NCBI RefSeq assembly: GCF_004762035.2
Contig: NZ_SIJK02000018.1
Location: forward strand, 42,730 to 106,729
Source of the DNA: Candidatus Chloroploca mongolica
Lineage (GTDB): Bacteria; Chloroflexota; Chloroflexia; Chloroflexales; Chloroflexaceae
Length of the DNA: 64,000 nucleotides
Reading direction: 5' to 3'
Shown here: positions 24,875 to 33,420 of the stretch, piece after piece
Layout: each line of letters starts with the position of its first letter
How positions within the stretch are numbered: position 1 is the first letter of the stretch
The notes under the pieces: model-generated
The model's database searches: none
What the model saw: only the letters and a program-made list of their open reading frames with translations
What the model was told of the DNA's origin: nothing
Translations under genes and position numbers: made by a program

Positions 24875-25468
24875 ATGGAACAACGTATTGCCACCATTAC
24901 CCGGACGACCGGCGAAACCGAGATTACACTTGCCCTCAACCTTGATGGAAGCGGTGAGTCTACGATTGATACAGGGATCGGTTTTCTCGATCATATGTTG
25001 ACGCTCTGGGCGAAGCATGGCCTCTTTGATTTGACGGTCAACGCCCGTGGCGATCTGCAGATTGATGAGCACCATACAGCCGAGGATACGTGCATCTGCC
25101 TGGGGCGCGCACTTGACCAGGCACTGGGTGAACGGCGGGGCATCACGCGCACCGCGCATAGTTTTGTGCCAATGGACGAGGCCCTCGCGCTGGTCGCGGT
25201 CGATCTAGGAGGCCGTCCCTACTGTGTGGTGCAGGCGGAATTTGTTACGCCGCGGGTGGGCCAACTTGGCACCGATCTGATCTTTCATCTTTTTGAGAGC
25301 ATTGCCTTCCACGGGCGCATGAACCTGCACGCCCAGGTGCTCTATGGGCGGAACGATCACCACAAGATCGAAGGGCTCTTCAAAGCCTTCGGGCGAGCAC
25401 TTGATGCTGCGACCCGCTTTGATCCCCGGCTTGCCGGGATCGTGCCGAGTACCAAGGGAGTCTTGTAA
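24875..25468 (+). CDS. hisB: imidazoleglycerol-phosphate dehydratase
   Basis: A 197-residue monofunctional enzyme making imidazole acetol phosphate in histidine synthesis. Diagnostic motifs are [27 protein letters not shown] (Mn-binding histidines), FVPMDEALA, and [19 protein letters not shown]. The ATG at 24875 is used; the frame is open upstream but overlaps the MazG-like gene. The stop overlaps the next start (TAATG), so the PrsW-like gene is the last member of the operon. Confidence 0.96.
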   Translation: MEQRIATITRTTGETEITLALNLDGSGESTIDTGIGFLDHMLTLWAKHGLFDLTVNARGDLQIDEHHTAEDTCICLGRALDQALGERRGITRTAHSFVPMDEALALVAVDLGGRPYCVVQAEFVTPRVGQLGTDLIFHLFESIAFHGRMNLHAQVLYGRNDHHKIEGLFKAFGRALDAATRFDPRLAGIVPSTKGVL

Positions 25469-26445
25469 TGGCGTTTTTGATCGCGGTACTGCTGAGTTTC
25501 ATTCCGGCCTTCTTCTATGCCTCGATCGTCTACTGGCTCGATCGTTTTGAGAAAGAGCCGAAGCGTCTCCTGGTGGGTGCCTTTTTATGGGGGGCGCTCG
25601 TTGCGACCATCGGGGCGATCATCTGGACATCGGCACTTGAAGTTGGTGTTGCGATGTTGATTGCCGATGAATTGATGCTTGAGTTTACTGGCACCGCCTT
25701 GTTGGCCCCGATTGTGGAAGAAGTACTGAAGGGGATTGCGGTGGGGCTGATCTTTTTGATTGCGCCCTACGAATTTGACTCAGTGCTCGATGGCATGGTC
25801 TATGGGGCGATTACCGCGCTGGGCTTTGCGGCAACCGAAAATGTACTCTACCTCTATTTTCTTGGTTACCAGGATGGTGGCTATGAGTCGATGTTTGCGC
25901 TCTTTATCTTGCGCGTGATCCTGGGTGGATGGGGCCATGCTGTCTACACGGCTTTTTTTGGCATGGGCCTTGCGCTGGCGCGTTTGCGGCGCGGAACCTT
26001 CAGTCGGATCTTCTTTCCCTTGCTGGGGCTCTTCATTGCGATCTTTTTGCATGCCTTGCACAATGGCATGGCGGTACTGCTTGGTGAAGCACTTGGATTG
26101 GCCGGGTTGGCGTTGATCTTGATGGTTGACTGGATCGGCTGGTTGGTGGCGCTGGGGGTCGTGATCTGGGCGCTCATGCGCGAGCGACGCTGGCTCAAGA
26201 CCTACCTGCGTGAAGAGGCGGCGCGTGGCACGATCAGTGTTGCGCAGTACGAAACGGCCTCATCGTTGCGCAAACAAATGTTTGCTCGCTGGCGCAGCCG
26301 TGAAGCCCGACTCTTCTACCAGACCTGTGCCGAACTGGCGCAGAAAAAACATCAACTTGCCAGGATGGGTGAAGAACGAGGGAACTCGGCTATGATTTTG
26401 CAATTGCGCAACCGCCTCGCTGATCTCTCGCCCCAGGTTGGCTAA
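25468..26445 (+). CDS. PrsW-family intramembrane metalloprotease
   Basis: A 325-residue membrane protein with about eight TM helices. The family motifs are present: EE-x-x-K (E84, E85, K88 in IVEEVLKG), GFAATEN (E124/N125), GWGHAVYT (H157) and FLHALHNG (H195, H198). PrsW cleaves the anti-sigma factor RsiW in Bacillus; related members are widespread with unknown substrates. A long cytoplasmic, basic C-terminal tail (about 235-325) follows the membrane domain. Its coupling to hisB is positional and may only reflect shared transcription. Confidence 0.88.
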   Translation: MAFLIAVLLSFIPAFFYASIVYWLDRFEKEPKRLLVGAFLWGALVATIGAIIWTSALEVGVAMLIADELMLEFTGTALLAPIVEEVLKGIAVGLIFLIAPYEFDSVLDGMVYGAITALGFAATENVLYLYFLGYQDGGYESMFALFILRVILGGWGHAVYTAFFGMGLALARLRRGTFSRIFFPLLGLFIAIFLHALHNGMAVLLGEALGLAGLALILMVDWIGWLVALGVVIWALMRERRWLKTYLREEAARGTISVAQYETASSLRKQMFARWRSREARLFYQTCAELAQKKHQLARMGEERGNSAMILQLRNRLADLSPQVG

Positions 26446-26452
26446 AGGGCTA

Positions 26453-26461
26453 TGCTACAAT
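26453..26461 (+). promoter_or_regulatory. extended -10 promoter for the zinc-ribbon gene
   Basis: TGCTACAAT, an extended -10 with one mismatch, lies about 75 bases before the ATG at 26535. Confidence 0.45.
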
Positions 26462-26534
26462 ACCTGCATCCAGGCGAAGATCACCGTCGTCATATCACAA
26501 GCAGAAACGGCTTAACAACAAGGGAGGTATCCCG

Positions 26535-27011
26535 ATGGGCTTTCTTGATCAGATCAGCAAACAGATTTCCCAGGGGGTTGATCGGGCGAAATTTGAGGCT
26601 GAAAAGTTTCAAAAGACGACACGGCTGCAGGGCGAAGTCAATGAAGTGCAGCGTCAGGTTGATACACGGATGTATGAACTGGGGCAGCGGGCCTATGAAT
26701 TATTGCGGGCTGGACAGATTCATTCGGCCAGCCTGAATGAACTCTCGGCGGCCATTGATCAGTTGCGATCCTCATTGATTGGCAAAGAAGAGGAATTGAA
26801 ACAGGCTCAGGCCGAGGTTTTTGTCGAGCCACCACCTGCACCGGCATACACTCCGCCGCCATCATCGCAACAGGTGCCGATCAGCTACGAAACCCCGCCT
26901 ACATCCGACCCGAATACGCCACCGCCACCAACAAAAGTCTGTGGGGCCTGTGGTTTTCAGATGCCGGCGACGGCGATGTTTTGTCCGAATTGTGGGTCAC
27001 GCGTAGCGTGA
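26535..27011 (+). CDS. coiled-coil protein with C-terminal zinc ribbon
   Basis: A 158-residue protein. The first 95 residues are helical and charged (coiled coil likely), residues 96-130 are Pro/Thr-rich and disordered, and the C-terminus is a zinc ribbon with CGACG and CPNCG pairs. GGGAGG lies seven bases before the ATG. Similar helical/ribbon proteins are common as uncharacterised open reading frames in Chloroflexota. It is cytoplasmic, with no TM segment. Function unknown. Confidence 0.8.
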   Translation: MGFLDQISKQISQGVDRAKFEAEKFQKTTRLQGEVNEVQRQVDTRMYELGQRAYELLRAGQIHSASLNELSAAIDQLRSSLIGKEEELKQAQAEVFVEPPPAPAYTPPPSSQQVPISYETPPTSDPNTPPPPTKVCGACGFQMPATAMFCPNCGSRVA

Positions 27012-27040
27012 TTGGATGGGGGCTACGCCCTCAGGAAGCG

Positions 27041-27093
27041 TAGTATGCTGGCACAAACAGCCCGCTTAGCGGGCTGTTTGTGCCAGCATACTA
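27041..27093. repeat. perfect 25-bp intergenic hairpin
   Basis: Arms 27041-27065 and 27069-27093 pair perfectly around a TTA loop. Followed by GGGTTTTTAGGG, it could serve as a terminator for the zinc-ribbon gene. Confidence 0.85.
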
Positions 27094-27149
27094 TGGGTTT
27101 TTAGGGCAGCAGCCCGAACATTCATTACGGGTTAGAGGGCGCTAGCCAT

Positions 27150-28307
27150 ATGATCATTGGTGTAGACTATACGGCTGCAGTATGGCAGGGGGCCGGGATC
27201 GGGCGCTATACGCGTGAGTTGATCCGCGCTACGGTCAAACAGGCCACCGGGGTGCAGTTCAAGCTTTTGTATGCTGCGGGCGGCCTTCCTCCAGATGCAC
27301 CGTACCTCGCCGAGTTGCAGTCCCTCTGTGTCGCGTATCCGCATGTGCGTGCGTACTCGATACCGCTTACGCCACGTCTGTTGACCATCCTCTGGCAACG
27401 GTTGCACTTGCCCCTTTATGCTGAATGGCTTATTGGGCCGATGGATCTTTTGCATGCGCCCGATTTTGTCTTGCCGCCTACCCGTACCCGCACGCTCGTA
27501 ACGGTTCACGATCTCACCTTTCTTGTCTATCCCGAGTGTGCCGAAGCCGGGTTGCGTCGTTACCTTACCCGTGCAGTGCCACGTGCGTTGCGCCGCGCCG
27601 ATCTGGTGCTTGTTGATTCGCAGGCTACCGCAGGTGACCTGGAACGCTTGCTGGGCGTCAGTGGCCCGCAGGTCCGCCTGCTCTATCCCGGGGTTGACCC
27701 GCGCTTTCGTCCGCTTCCCCAGGCTGAACTTGCTCCGGTGCGCGCTGCGCTGGGCCTGCCAGCACATTTCCTGCTCTTTGTGGGTACCCTTGAGCCGCGC
27801 AAAAATCTGGTGCGCCTGGTTGAGGCCTTTGCGCAGGCGGATCTGTCGCCCGCGATGAACCTTGTGATTGCCGGACGGCGCGGCTGGCTCTATGAAGAGG
27901 TTTTTGCGGCGGTTGAGCGTTGCAGTGTCACAACGCGGGTTCATTTTGTTGATTTTGTTGCTGATGAAACTCTTCCCGCAGTGTATAATCTGGCAGAAGC
28001 CTTTGTCTACCCATCGCTCTATGAAGGCTTTGGGTTGCCTGTGCTGGAAGCACTGGCATGTGGTGTGCCGGTTGTCACGGCAGATGGATCAAGTTTGCCC
28101 GAGGTGGTTGGCGATGCGGCGGTGCTGGTTAATCCGTTGAGTGTGCCGTCAATCGCTGAGGGTATCCAACAGGCATTGCAGCAGGCCACGTTGTTCCGGC
28201 GTAAGGGGCCAGCGCAGGCGCACCAGTTTACCTGGCAAGCCTCGGCCCAGACCTTGCTCACCTGTTATGCTGAACTGGGTGCCAGACGCCGTATAGCTAC
28301 GGGATAG
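27150..28307 (+). CDS. glycosyltransferase family 4 (GT-B)
   Basis: A 385-residue GT-B transferase. The N-terminal lobe starts with GVDYTAAVWQGAGIGRYTREL; the C-terminal donor lobe has VGTLEPRKNLVRLVEAF and the E-x7-E motif in YEGFGLPVLEALACGVPVV, then SSLPEVVGDAA. Enzymes with this pattern transfer a sugar from a nucleotide-sugar, often mannosyl or glucosyl, onto lipid or polysaccharide acceptors. It heads a run of same-strand genes (PAP2-like, small protein, CcdA, Nudix). The acceptor is unknown. Confidence 0.92.
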   Translation: MIIGVDYTAAVWQGAGIGRYTRELIRATVKQATGVQFKLLYAAGGLPPDAPYLAELQSLCVAYPHVRAYSIPLTPRLLTILWQRLHLPLYAEWLIGPMDLLHAPDFVLPPTRTRTLVTVHDLTFLVYPECAEAGLRRYLTRAVPRALRRADLVLVDSQATAGDLERLLGVSGPQVRLLYPGVDPRFRPLPQAELAPVRAALGLPAHFLLFVGTLEPRKNLVRLVEAFAQADLSPAMNLVIAGRRGWLYEEVFAAVERCSVTTRVHFVDFVADETLPAVYNLAEAFVYPSLYEGFGLPVLEALACGVPVVTADGSSLPEVVGDAAVLVNPLSVPSIAEGIQQALQQATLFRRKGPAQAHQFTWQASAQTLLTCYAELGARRRIATG

Positions 28308-28316
28308 AGAGTTCTT

Positions 28317-28961
28317 ATGTCACTACAACACAACGACCTGTCCGCCGAGGCACTGCGTCGAGGGGCAATGCCAGGTCGAGGGTATATCGTCGCTCGCCTT
28401 ATTTCACAGGTGCTGCACCCGGTGATCCTTGGGGTGGTCAGCATCTTCATTGTTGGTCTGCTTGGCATAAGTCCGCTGCGCACCGGCTTGCTCTGGGCCT
28501 TGCTTGCGACGTTTTTGCAGGTCGTCCCGCCGCTGATCTTTTTTGCTATGCGTTTGCGTCAAGGGGTCTACACCGACGATGATATTTCGGTACGCTCGCA
28601 GCGCAACGAACTCTACCTCTTTGGCATTATCAATCTGCTGGTTAGTTTGTTGATCCTGCTCTTTGCCGGTGCCCCGTTGCCAATGCTGGCGATGGTAACG
28701 TCGGCACTGATTTTGAGTGTCATAGCCTGGTTTATCAATCTCTACTGGAAGATCAGTGTGCATGCCTCGACGATGGGTTCGACGGCAACCCTTGCCTCAC
28801 TCTATGCCGAACCGCTCGGCCTCTTCTTCTGGCTCTGCGCTCTTGCCCTTGGCTGGGCACGGGTACGTACCCGCAACCATACGGTGATGCAGGTGGTGAC
28901 TGGTCTGGCTCTTTCGGCGCTCTGTGTTGTGGGTACATTTATGGCCTTTGGTTTGTTATAA
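28317..28961 (+). CDS. PAP2-like membrane protein
   Basis: A 214-residue integral membrane protein with about six TM helices. The late motif RVRTRNHTVMQVVTG fits the R-x5-H-T...V-x2-G signature of PAP2 phosphatases, and KISVHASTMG corresponds to the SGH motif with Gly replaced by Val. The first phosphate-binding motif (K-x6-RP) is not clear. It is probably a membrane lipid-phosphate phosphatase or a relative with altered activity. It follows the glycosyltransferase by 9 bases, consistent with a role in lipid-linked sugar or cell-envelope metabolism. Confidence 0.78.
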   Translation: MSLQHNDLSAEALRRGAMPGRGYIVARLISQVLHPVILGVVSIFIVGLLGISPLRTGLLWALLATFLQVVPPLIFFAMRLRQGVYTDDDISVRSQRNELYLFGIINLLVSLLILLFAGAPLPMLAMVTSALILSVIAWFINLYWKISVHASTMGSTATLASLYAEPLGLFFWLCALALGWARVRTRNHTVMQVVTGLALSALCVVGTFMAFGLL

Positions 28962-28962
28962 T
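28954..28962 (+). promoter_or_regulatory. internal extended -10 promoter
   Basis: A perfect TGTTATAAT overlaps the stop codon of the PAP2-like gene and could drive the small gene at 28995 and ccdA. Confidence 0.5.
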
Positions 28963-28994
28963 AGAATATCAGCGATAAAGCCGAGGAGTATGGT

Positions 28995-29294
28995 ATGGTG
29001 ACGATGCAGCCCCCACCCGACGATGTGCAGGCGATTGTTGCAGCAAGTGATGAGCGCCTCAAGACGATCTTTCCTGCTCCTGCGCTGGTCTGGATTGTTG
29101 ATGAGCATTACGATGCCAGTGGCCCGCTGTGGCGGGTGACCCTGGTTTGCCAGGAGCCGACAGGCCAGTGGGTGCGGCGCCGCTATCGGTATGATATTCC
29201 GAGTGATACGCTCCATTTTGCCGGGGCACAACCAATCAATGAACAAGAGTTGCTGGCCGCTCGACGCAAGGGTCGGCGACTGGCTGTGCGTTAG
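28995..29294 (+). CDS. hypothetical protein, 99 residues
   Basis: A soluble 99-residue protein with no recognised family. It begins with MVTMQPPPDDVQAIVAASDE, is rich in Trp, Arg and Tyr in the middle (WRVTLVCQEPTGQWVRRRYR) and ends with a basic segment (LLAARRKGRRLAVR). GAGGAG lies six bases upstream of the ATG, which supports translation. It sits 18 bases before ccdA. Confidence 0.7.
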   Translation: MVTMQPPPDDVQAIVAASDERLKTIFPAPALVWIVDEHYDASGPLWRVTLVCQEPTGQWVRRRYRYDIPSDTLHFAGAQPINEQELLAARRKGRRLAVR

Positions 29295-29312
29295 CTATGA
29301 GGAAGGATCGTT

Positions 29313-30242
29313 ATGTCGTTTCAGCCGATTGAGGCTCCACCTCAGGTGGTTGAGAAGCCTCTCCGTTCACGGCGGGGTTTGCTTGCACTTGGCCTGATCG
29401 GTGCGCTTGCGCTGATTGTCATTATTCTGAGTCTCAATACCAGTGACGAGGTTGGCTATTTGACCGGTGGTTCAAGTGTGTTGATTCTCGCCATCCCTGT
29501 CTTTTTGACGGGGTTGCTCAGTTTTCTGTCACCCTGTACGCTGCCAATCTTGCCCGCCTATTTTGCCGTGACGTTTCAGTCCCAGCGCCGTAGCATTTTT
29601 GTGATGAGTCTGGCCTTCTTTTTTGGCCTCGCGACCACGCTGACCCTGCTCGGTGGGGCGATCAGTGCGCTCAGCGGGTTGCTCTTTGGTTTCCGTGATA
29701 CGTTGATGGTCGTTGGCGGCATTGTGATCATGATCTTTGGTGTGCTCGGGATCTTTGGGCTCGGCTTTGCCGGGGTGCAGATCAACGAGCGCCCCGCGAC
29801 GACGCTGCTCGGTTCGTACCTCTATGGTGCAACCTTTGCTCTCGGTTGGACGGCGTGTGCCGGGCCGCTCTTTGGCTCGTTTATGACGATGCTCGCCGCG
29901 TCGGGCAATGTGGCAGTGCTTCAGGGCGCGGTGCTTGCCTTCATCTATGCGTCGGGGCTCGGTCTTCCGCTAATCTTTCTTGCTACCTTCTTCAATCGTC
30001 TTGGGCGTGGCTCAACCTTCTGGAAGATGATCAGCGGCAAGGGCTATGAAGTGACGCTCTTTGGCCGCCAGTTCTATCTCCATACGGTTGGTGTGATTGG
30101 CGGGGTGCTGATGATTCTCATTGGCGCGATGCTCGCCACCGGACGCCTTGAGATCCTGACCCAGATGGCGGGCAATAGTAGCCTCGGGGTCTGGTTTGCC
30201 GATCTCGAGACGGGCATCAGTCGGCTGTTTGGGCTGCAATGA
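29313..30242 (+). CDS. ccdA: CcdA/DsbD-type membrane thiol reductant transporter
   Basis: A 309-residue membrane protein of the DsbD-beta/CcdA family, which passes electrons from cytoplasmic thioredoxin across the membrane for cytochrome c maturation or extracytoplasmic disulfide reduction. The two paired cysteines lie in LSFLSPCTLPILPAY and ALGWTACAGPLF. After an N-terminal anchor there are about six further TM helices. The cytoplasmic loop GRGSTFWKMISGKGYEVTLFGR between the last helices is longer than in the shortest CcdA proteins. No cytochrome c biogenesis partners are adjacent. It overlaps the Nudix gene by ATGA. Confidence 0.9.
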   Translation: MSFQPIEAPPQVVEKPLRSRRGLLALGLIGALALIVIILSLNTSDEVGYLTGGSSVLILAIPVFLTGLLSFLSPCTLPILPAYFAVTFQSQRRSIFVMSLAFFFGLATTLTLLGGAISALSGLLFGFRDTLMVVGGIVIMIFGVLGIFGLGFAGVQINERPATTLLGSYLYGATFALGWTACAGPLFGSFMTMLAASGNVAVLQGAVLAFIYASGLGLPLIFLATFFNRLGRGSTFWKMISGKGYEVTLFGRQFYLHTVGVIGGVLMILIGAMLATGRLEILTQMAGNSSLGVWFADLETGISRLFGLQ

Positions 30243-30673
30243 GTAACCGCACGATTCGCGCCGCAGGGGGAGTCGTCTACAGCCATGCGCCTGATGGGTC
30301 GCTGCAGTTGCTGTTGATCTGCGATCGCTATAAGACCTGGACATTGCCCAAGGGTCACGTTGAGCCGGGTGAGGATGACGAGACGGCGGCGATCCGCGAG
30401 ATTGTCGAAGAGACGGGCATTACCTGTGTCATCGAGCGCCCCCTTTCGCGGGTACGTTATCCCATCTATAAACGTGGGGTCTGGCGCGACAAAGAGGTTG
30501 CTTACTTCCTCGCCCAGGCCCCTTACGATCCGCCTATCCCTGCCGTTGACGAGGGCATCATCCAGGCTACCTGGGTTTCTCCTGAAACTGCCTTGACCAC
30601 GCTGGCCTACGCCCAGGTGCGCGAGGTCGTGCGTCGCGCCCTCGCCATGATTAAAACCCAGGGTGAACGCTAA
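30239..30673 (+). CDS. Nudix hydrolase
   Basis: A 144-residue Nudix enzyme. The Nudix box reads G-x5-E-x7-R-E-x2-E-E-x-G: GHVEPGEDDETAAIREIVEETG. The lead segment RAAGGVVYSHAPDG and the KTWTLPKG motif resemble diadenosine-polyphosphate or nucleotide-sugar hydrolases. The substrate cannot be assigned. It overlaps the ccdA stop and ends just before a bidirectional terminator shared with the convergent dcd gene. Confidence 0.93.
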   Translation: MSNRTIRAAGGVVYSHAPDGSLQLLLICDRYKTWTLPKGHVEPGEDDETAAIREIVEETGITCVIERPLSRVRYPIYKRGVWRDKEVAYFLAQAPYDPPIPAVDEGIIQATWVSPETALTTLAYAQVREVVRRALAMIKTQGER

Positions 30674-30679
30674 GTTAGT

Positions 30680-30717
30680 GGCGCTAAAAAACCGGCTCTG
30701 CCGGTTTTTTTAGCGCC
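30680..30717. terminator. bidirectional terminator between Nudix and dcd genes
   Basis: Arms GGCGCTAAAAAACCGG (30680-30695) and its complement (30701-30717, one extra T) with loop CTCTG. T runs occur on both strands, and the genes converge here. Confidence 0.9.
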
Positions 30718-30731
30718 TTTGGTGTCAGACT

Positions 30732-31298
30732 CTACGCCTTGCGATCGATGCGCGGCAAGACAATGCCATGCTGATCCTGGTATTTGCCTCGCTTGTCAGC
30801 GTACGAAACCTCGCAGGCCTCGTCGCTCTCAAGGAAGAGCACCTGACCAATGCCTTCATTGGCATAGATCCGTGCTGGCAACGGGGTTGTATTGCTGATC
30901 TCAATCGTCACAAAACCGTGCCACTCTGGTTCCAACGGCGTTACGTTAATAATGATTCCGCAACGTGCATACGTTGATTTGCCGATGACAAGGGCGCTGA
31001 CGGTGCGCGGGATGCGAAAGAGTTCGTATGATTGCGCGAGGGCAAAGGAGTTGGGCGGGATATCGATGTAGTCGGCTTCGATGTCCACAAACGAGCGCGG
31101 GTTGAAGTTTTTCGGGTCAACCAGGGCGTTGAAGACGTTGGTAAAGACTTTGAACTGGTTGGTGACCCGCATGTCGTAGCCGTATGAGGTGAGCCCGTAC
31201 GAGATGATGCCTTCACGCACCTGCCGGTCGACAAATGGTTCGATCATCCCCTGTTCGAGCGCCATTTTGCGGATCCAGTGATCGGCTTTGATTGACAT
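30732..31298 (-). CDS. dcd: dCTP deaminase
   Basis: A 188-residue trimeric enzyme converting dCTP to dUTP. It shows the family core [23 protein letters not shown] with the conserved Arg, [21 protein letters not shown] with the catalytic Glu, and EGIGQVLF. The length and the segment [13 protein letters not shown] near the C-terminus fit the monofunctional dCTP deaminase or the bifunctional deaminase/dUTPase; these two cannot be separated by eye. It provides dUMP precursor for thymidylate synthesis. Confidence 0.94.
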   Translation of the reverse strand: MSIKADHWIRKMALEQGMIEPFVDRQVREGIISYGLTSYGYDMRVTNQFKVFTNVFNALVDPKNFNPRSFVDIEADYIDIPPNSFALAQSYELFRIPRTVSALVIGKSTYARCGIIINVTPLEPEWHGFVTIEISNTTPLPARIYANEGIGQVLFLESDEACEVSYADKRGKYQDQHGIVLPRIDRKA

Positions 31299-31347
31299 AG
31301 GTTGGTCTACTCCACCTGATGTACATGATTTGGCCTATGATACCAGA

Positions 31348-31500
31348 AGTTTTTGGTTCGTTTTGGCGGCGAAGCCGCCAAAACGAACCAAAAACTCTCG
31401 TGGAGCGGCGAAGCCGCTCCACATCCCACCGCCGGAGGCGGACTTTGTGCCTCAGCCCTGTCTCCTGGAAGCGAGGGCGGGACGCCCTCGCTTCCAGGAG
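31348..31500. repeat. array of four hairpins in the gap 31299-31671
   Basis: Four palindromes in tandem: a perfect 23-bp stem with GAA loop (31348-31396), a 10-bp stem with GAA loop (31400-31422), a 5-bp stem with GGA loop (31429-31441), and a 17-bp stem with GGGAC loop (31462-31500). The first is shared with 53013-53059 and the fourth with 17486-17520. No gene is supported in this 373-base gap. Confidence 0.88.
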
Positions 31501-31671
31501 GGTAAAATTTCCCTCCCTCCCCTGCGAAGAAACTCTCTAGGGTGCGTTTCGCTGCCGCTTTATACTGGTATTTAGCCATGTATTGGAAAGTTCAGATACC
31601 TTGTCAGCGCTGCCTCTGAAGGCGGCTCTCGCCAGTTTGTGCTACTCGCAACAGCGTCAGTTGGGAGGCCT

Positions 31672-33420
31672 ATGTCTATGCTTGAGATCGATGCACTTGT
31701 GGAGAGCCGCGCTACGCCGCTGTCCCCCTCTTTTTCGCTGCCTGCTCGCCATATCGCCGAGTTGGTGGAAACGACCTGTGCGCGTTATGCACATCAGAAT
31801 GCTTTTACGGCGGTGTTGCCCAATGGTATGTATGGCAATCTGAAGTTTGATCAGGTTGCCCGTTATACCGATCAGGTCGCTGCGTATCTGCGAGTCGAGC
31901 TTGGCCTGGTGGTCGGTGATCGCGTGGCCGTTCAGTTGCCCAATAGCCTTGCGTATCCGCTCTGGTCGTTTGGGGCACTCAAGGCCGGCTGCGTGCTCGT
32001 CAATATGAATCCGCTCTATACCGTGCCCGAGATGGTTCACCAGCTCAACGACAGTGGCGCACGCGTGTTAGTGCTTGTCGATCTCTTCGCGGACAAGTTG
32101 CCCGAGGTGCTGGCCCAGACGAAGGTTGAGCATGTGGTGCTAGTGCGCATCACCGATCTCTTCCCGCGCCTGATTGGCTTCATTGCCCATAATATTATGA
32201 AGTACTGGAACCGGATTATTCCTCCTTGCACCGTTCCGGTGACGACGGGCCTTGAGGGGATGGCGAAGGGTGACGCGATCCTGCGCGACGGCAAAGCTGA
32301 CGTCCGTTCGTATACCGCCGACTTTGGCCCCGAGACACTCGCTGCGCTCCAGTACACCGGTGGTACAACCGGGGTGAGCAAAGGCGCAATGCTGACCCAC
32401 GGCAATCTGCTGGCGAATATCGCCCAGATCGAAGAGCGTGTCGCTGGCAATGTGGAGCATGGCAAAGAGACGGCGCTCGCGGTCTTGCCGCTCTATCATA
32501 TTTTTGCCTTCACCGCCAATCTGCTCTACTTCTTCCATGCCGGGGCGCGCAACATCCTCGTTGCCAGCCCGCGCCCCCTCTCGAACCTGCAACGCGCCAT
32601 CGAGAATTATCCCGTCTCGTGGATCCCCGGGGTCAATACACTCTTCAATGGCATCCTCAACGAAGAGTGGTTTACTGACTATCCGCCGCCTCAACTCAAG
32701 GGCAGCATTGCCGGTGGAACCTCGCTGCACGCTGCCGTTGCCGAGCGGTGGGAGAAGGTCACTGGTTCACCGGTGATCGAAGGCTACGGCCTCACCGAGA
32801 GTTCGCCGGTGGTTACGCTCAACCCGTTTGTTGGCAGTCGTGCCGGCAGCATTGGACGCCCCGTGCTCGGCACCGAGGTGCGCCTGCTCAATCCGCTCGG
32901 CGAAGACACTGCGTCCGGCGAGGCCGGTGAGCTTGCGGTGCGTGGCCCGCAGGTCATGCGTGGCTACTGGCAGCGCCCCGACGAGACCGCCCTGACGCTG
33001 CGTGACGGCTGGTTGCTTACGGGTGACGTAGCCCAACAGGATGATGATGGCTTCCTGCGCATCGTCGACCGCAAGAAGGATCTGATCATTGTCAGCGGCT
33101 TCAATGTCTACCCCAACGAAGTCGAGGATTGCATCGCCCGCCTCGATGGGGTCAGCGAAGTCGCCGTGATCGGTGTACCCGATGCCAAATCCGGCGAAGC
33201 AGTCAAGGCCTTCATCGTCCCCCGCAATGGGGCAACGATCACCGCCGACCAGGTACGCGAGCATTGCCGTGCCAGCCTCACCGGCTACAAGGTACCCAAA
33301 CTGGTTGAGCTGCGCGACGAACTCCCCAAGACAAATGTTGGTAAAGTATTGCGCCGTGCCTTGCGCGACGAAGTGCACCAGGCGGTGCCCGCTCGCGTCG
33401 TAGGAGGAACCAATGGTTAG
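31672..33420 (+). CDS. fadD: long-chain fatty-acid--CoA ligase (AMP-forming)
   Basis: A 582-residue ANL-superfamily enzyme activating fatty acids to acyl-CoA through an acyl-adenylate. Signature motifs: the P-loop YTGGTTGVSKGAMLTH, VIEGYGLTESSPV, the linker GWLLTGDVAQQDDDGFLRIVDRKKDLII, and C-terminal KTNVGKVLRR with the catalytic Lys. The length and the FadD-type linker favour long-chain fatty acids. The ATG at 31672 follows GGGAGG closely; ATG 31678 is spaced better and is equally possible. It overlaps the BASS symporter gene by 8 bases. Confidence 0.93.
   Translation: MSMLEIDALVESRATPLSPSFSLPARHIAELVETTCARYAHQNAFTAVLPNGMYGNLKFDQVARYTDQVAAYLRVELGLVVGDRVAVQLPNSLAYPLWSFGALKAGCVLVNMNPLYTVPEMVHQLNDSGARVLVLVDLFADKLPEVLAQTKVEHVVLVRITDLFPRLIGFIAHNIMKYWNRIIPPCTVPVTTGLEGMAKGDAILRDGKADVRSYTADFGPETLAALQYTGGTTGVSKGAMLTHGNLLANIAQIEERVAGNVEHGKETALAVLPLYHIFAFTANLLYFFHAGARNILVASPRPLSNLQRAIENYPVSWIPGVNTLFNGILNEEWFTDYPPPQLKGSIAGGTSLHAAVAERWEKVTGSPVIEGYGLTESSPVVTLNPFVGSRAGSIGRPVLGTEVRLLNPLGEDTASGEAGELAVRGPQVMRGYWQRPDETALTLRDGWLLTGDVAQQDDDGFLRIVDRKKDLIIVSGFNVYPNEVEDCIARLDGVSEVAVIGVPDAKSGEAVKAFIVPRNGATITADQVREHCRASLTGYKVPKLVELRDELPKTNVGKVLRRALRDEVHQAVPARVVGGTNG

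Noticed and set aside
31348..31500. CRISPR array
   Set aside because: The repeated units are palindromes with different stems and no regular spacers, and no cas genes are near.
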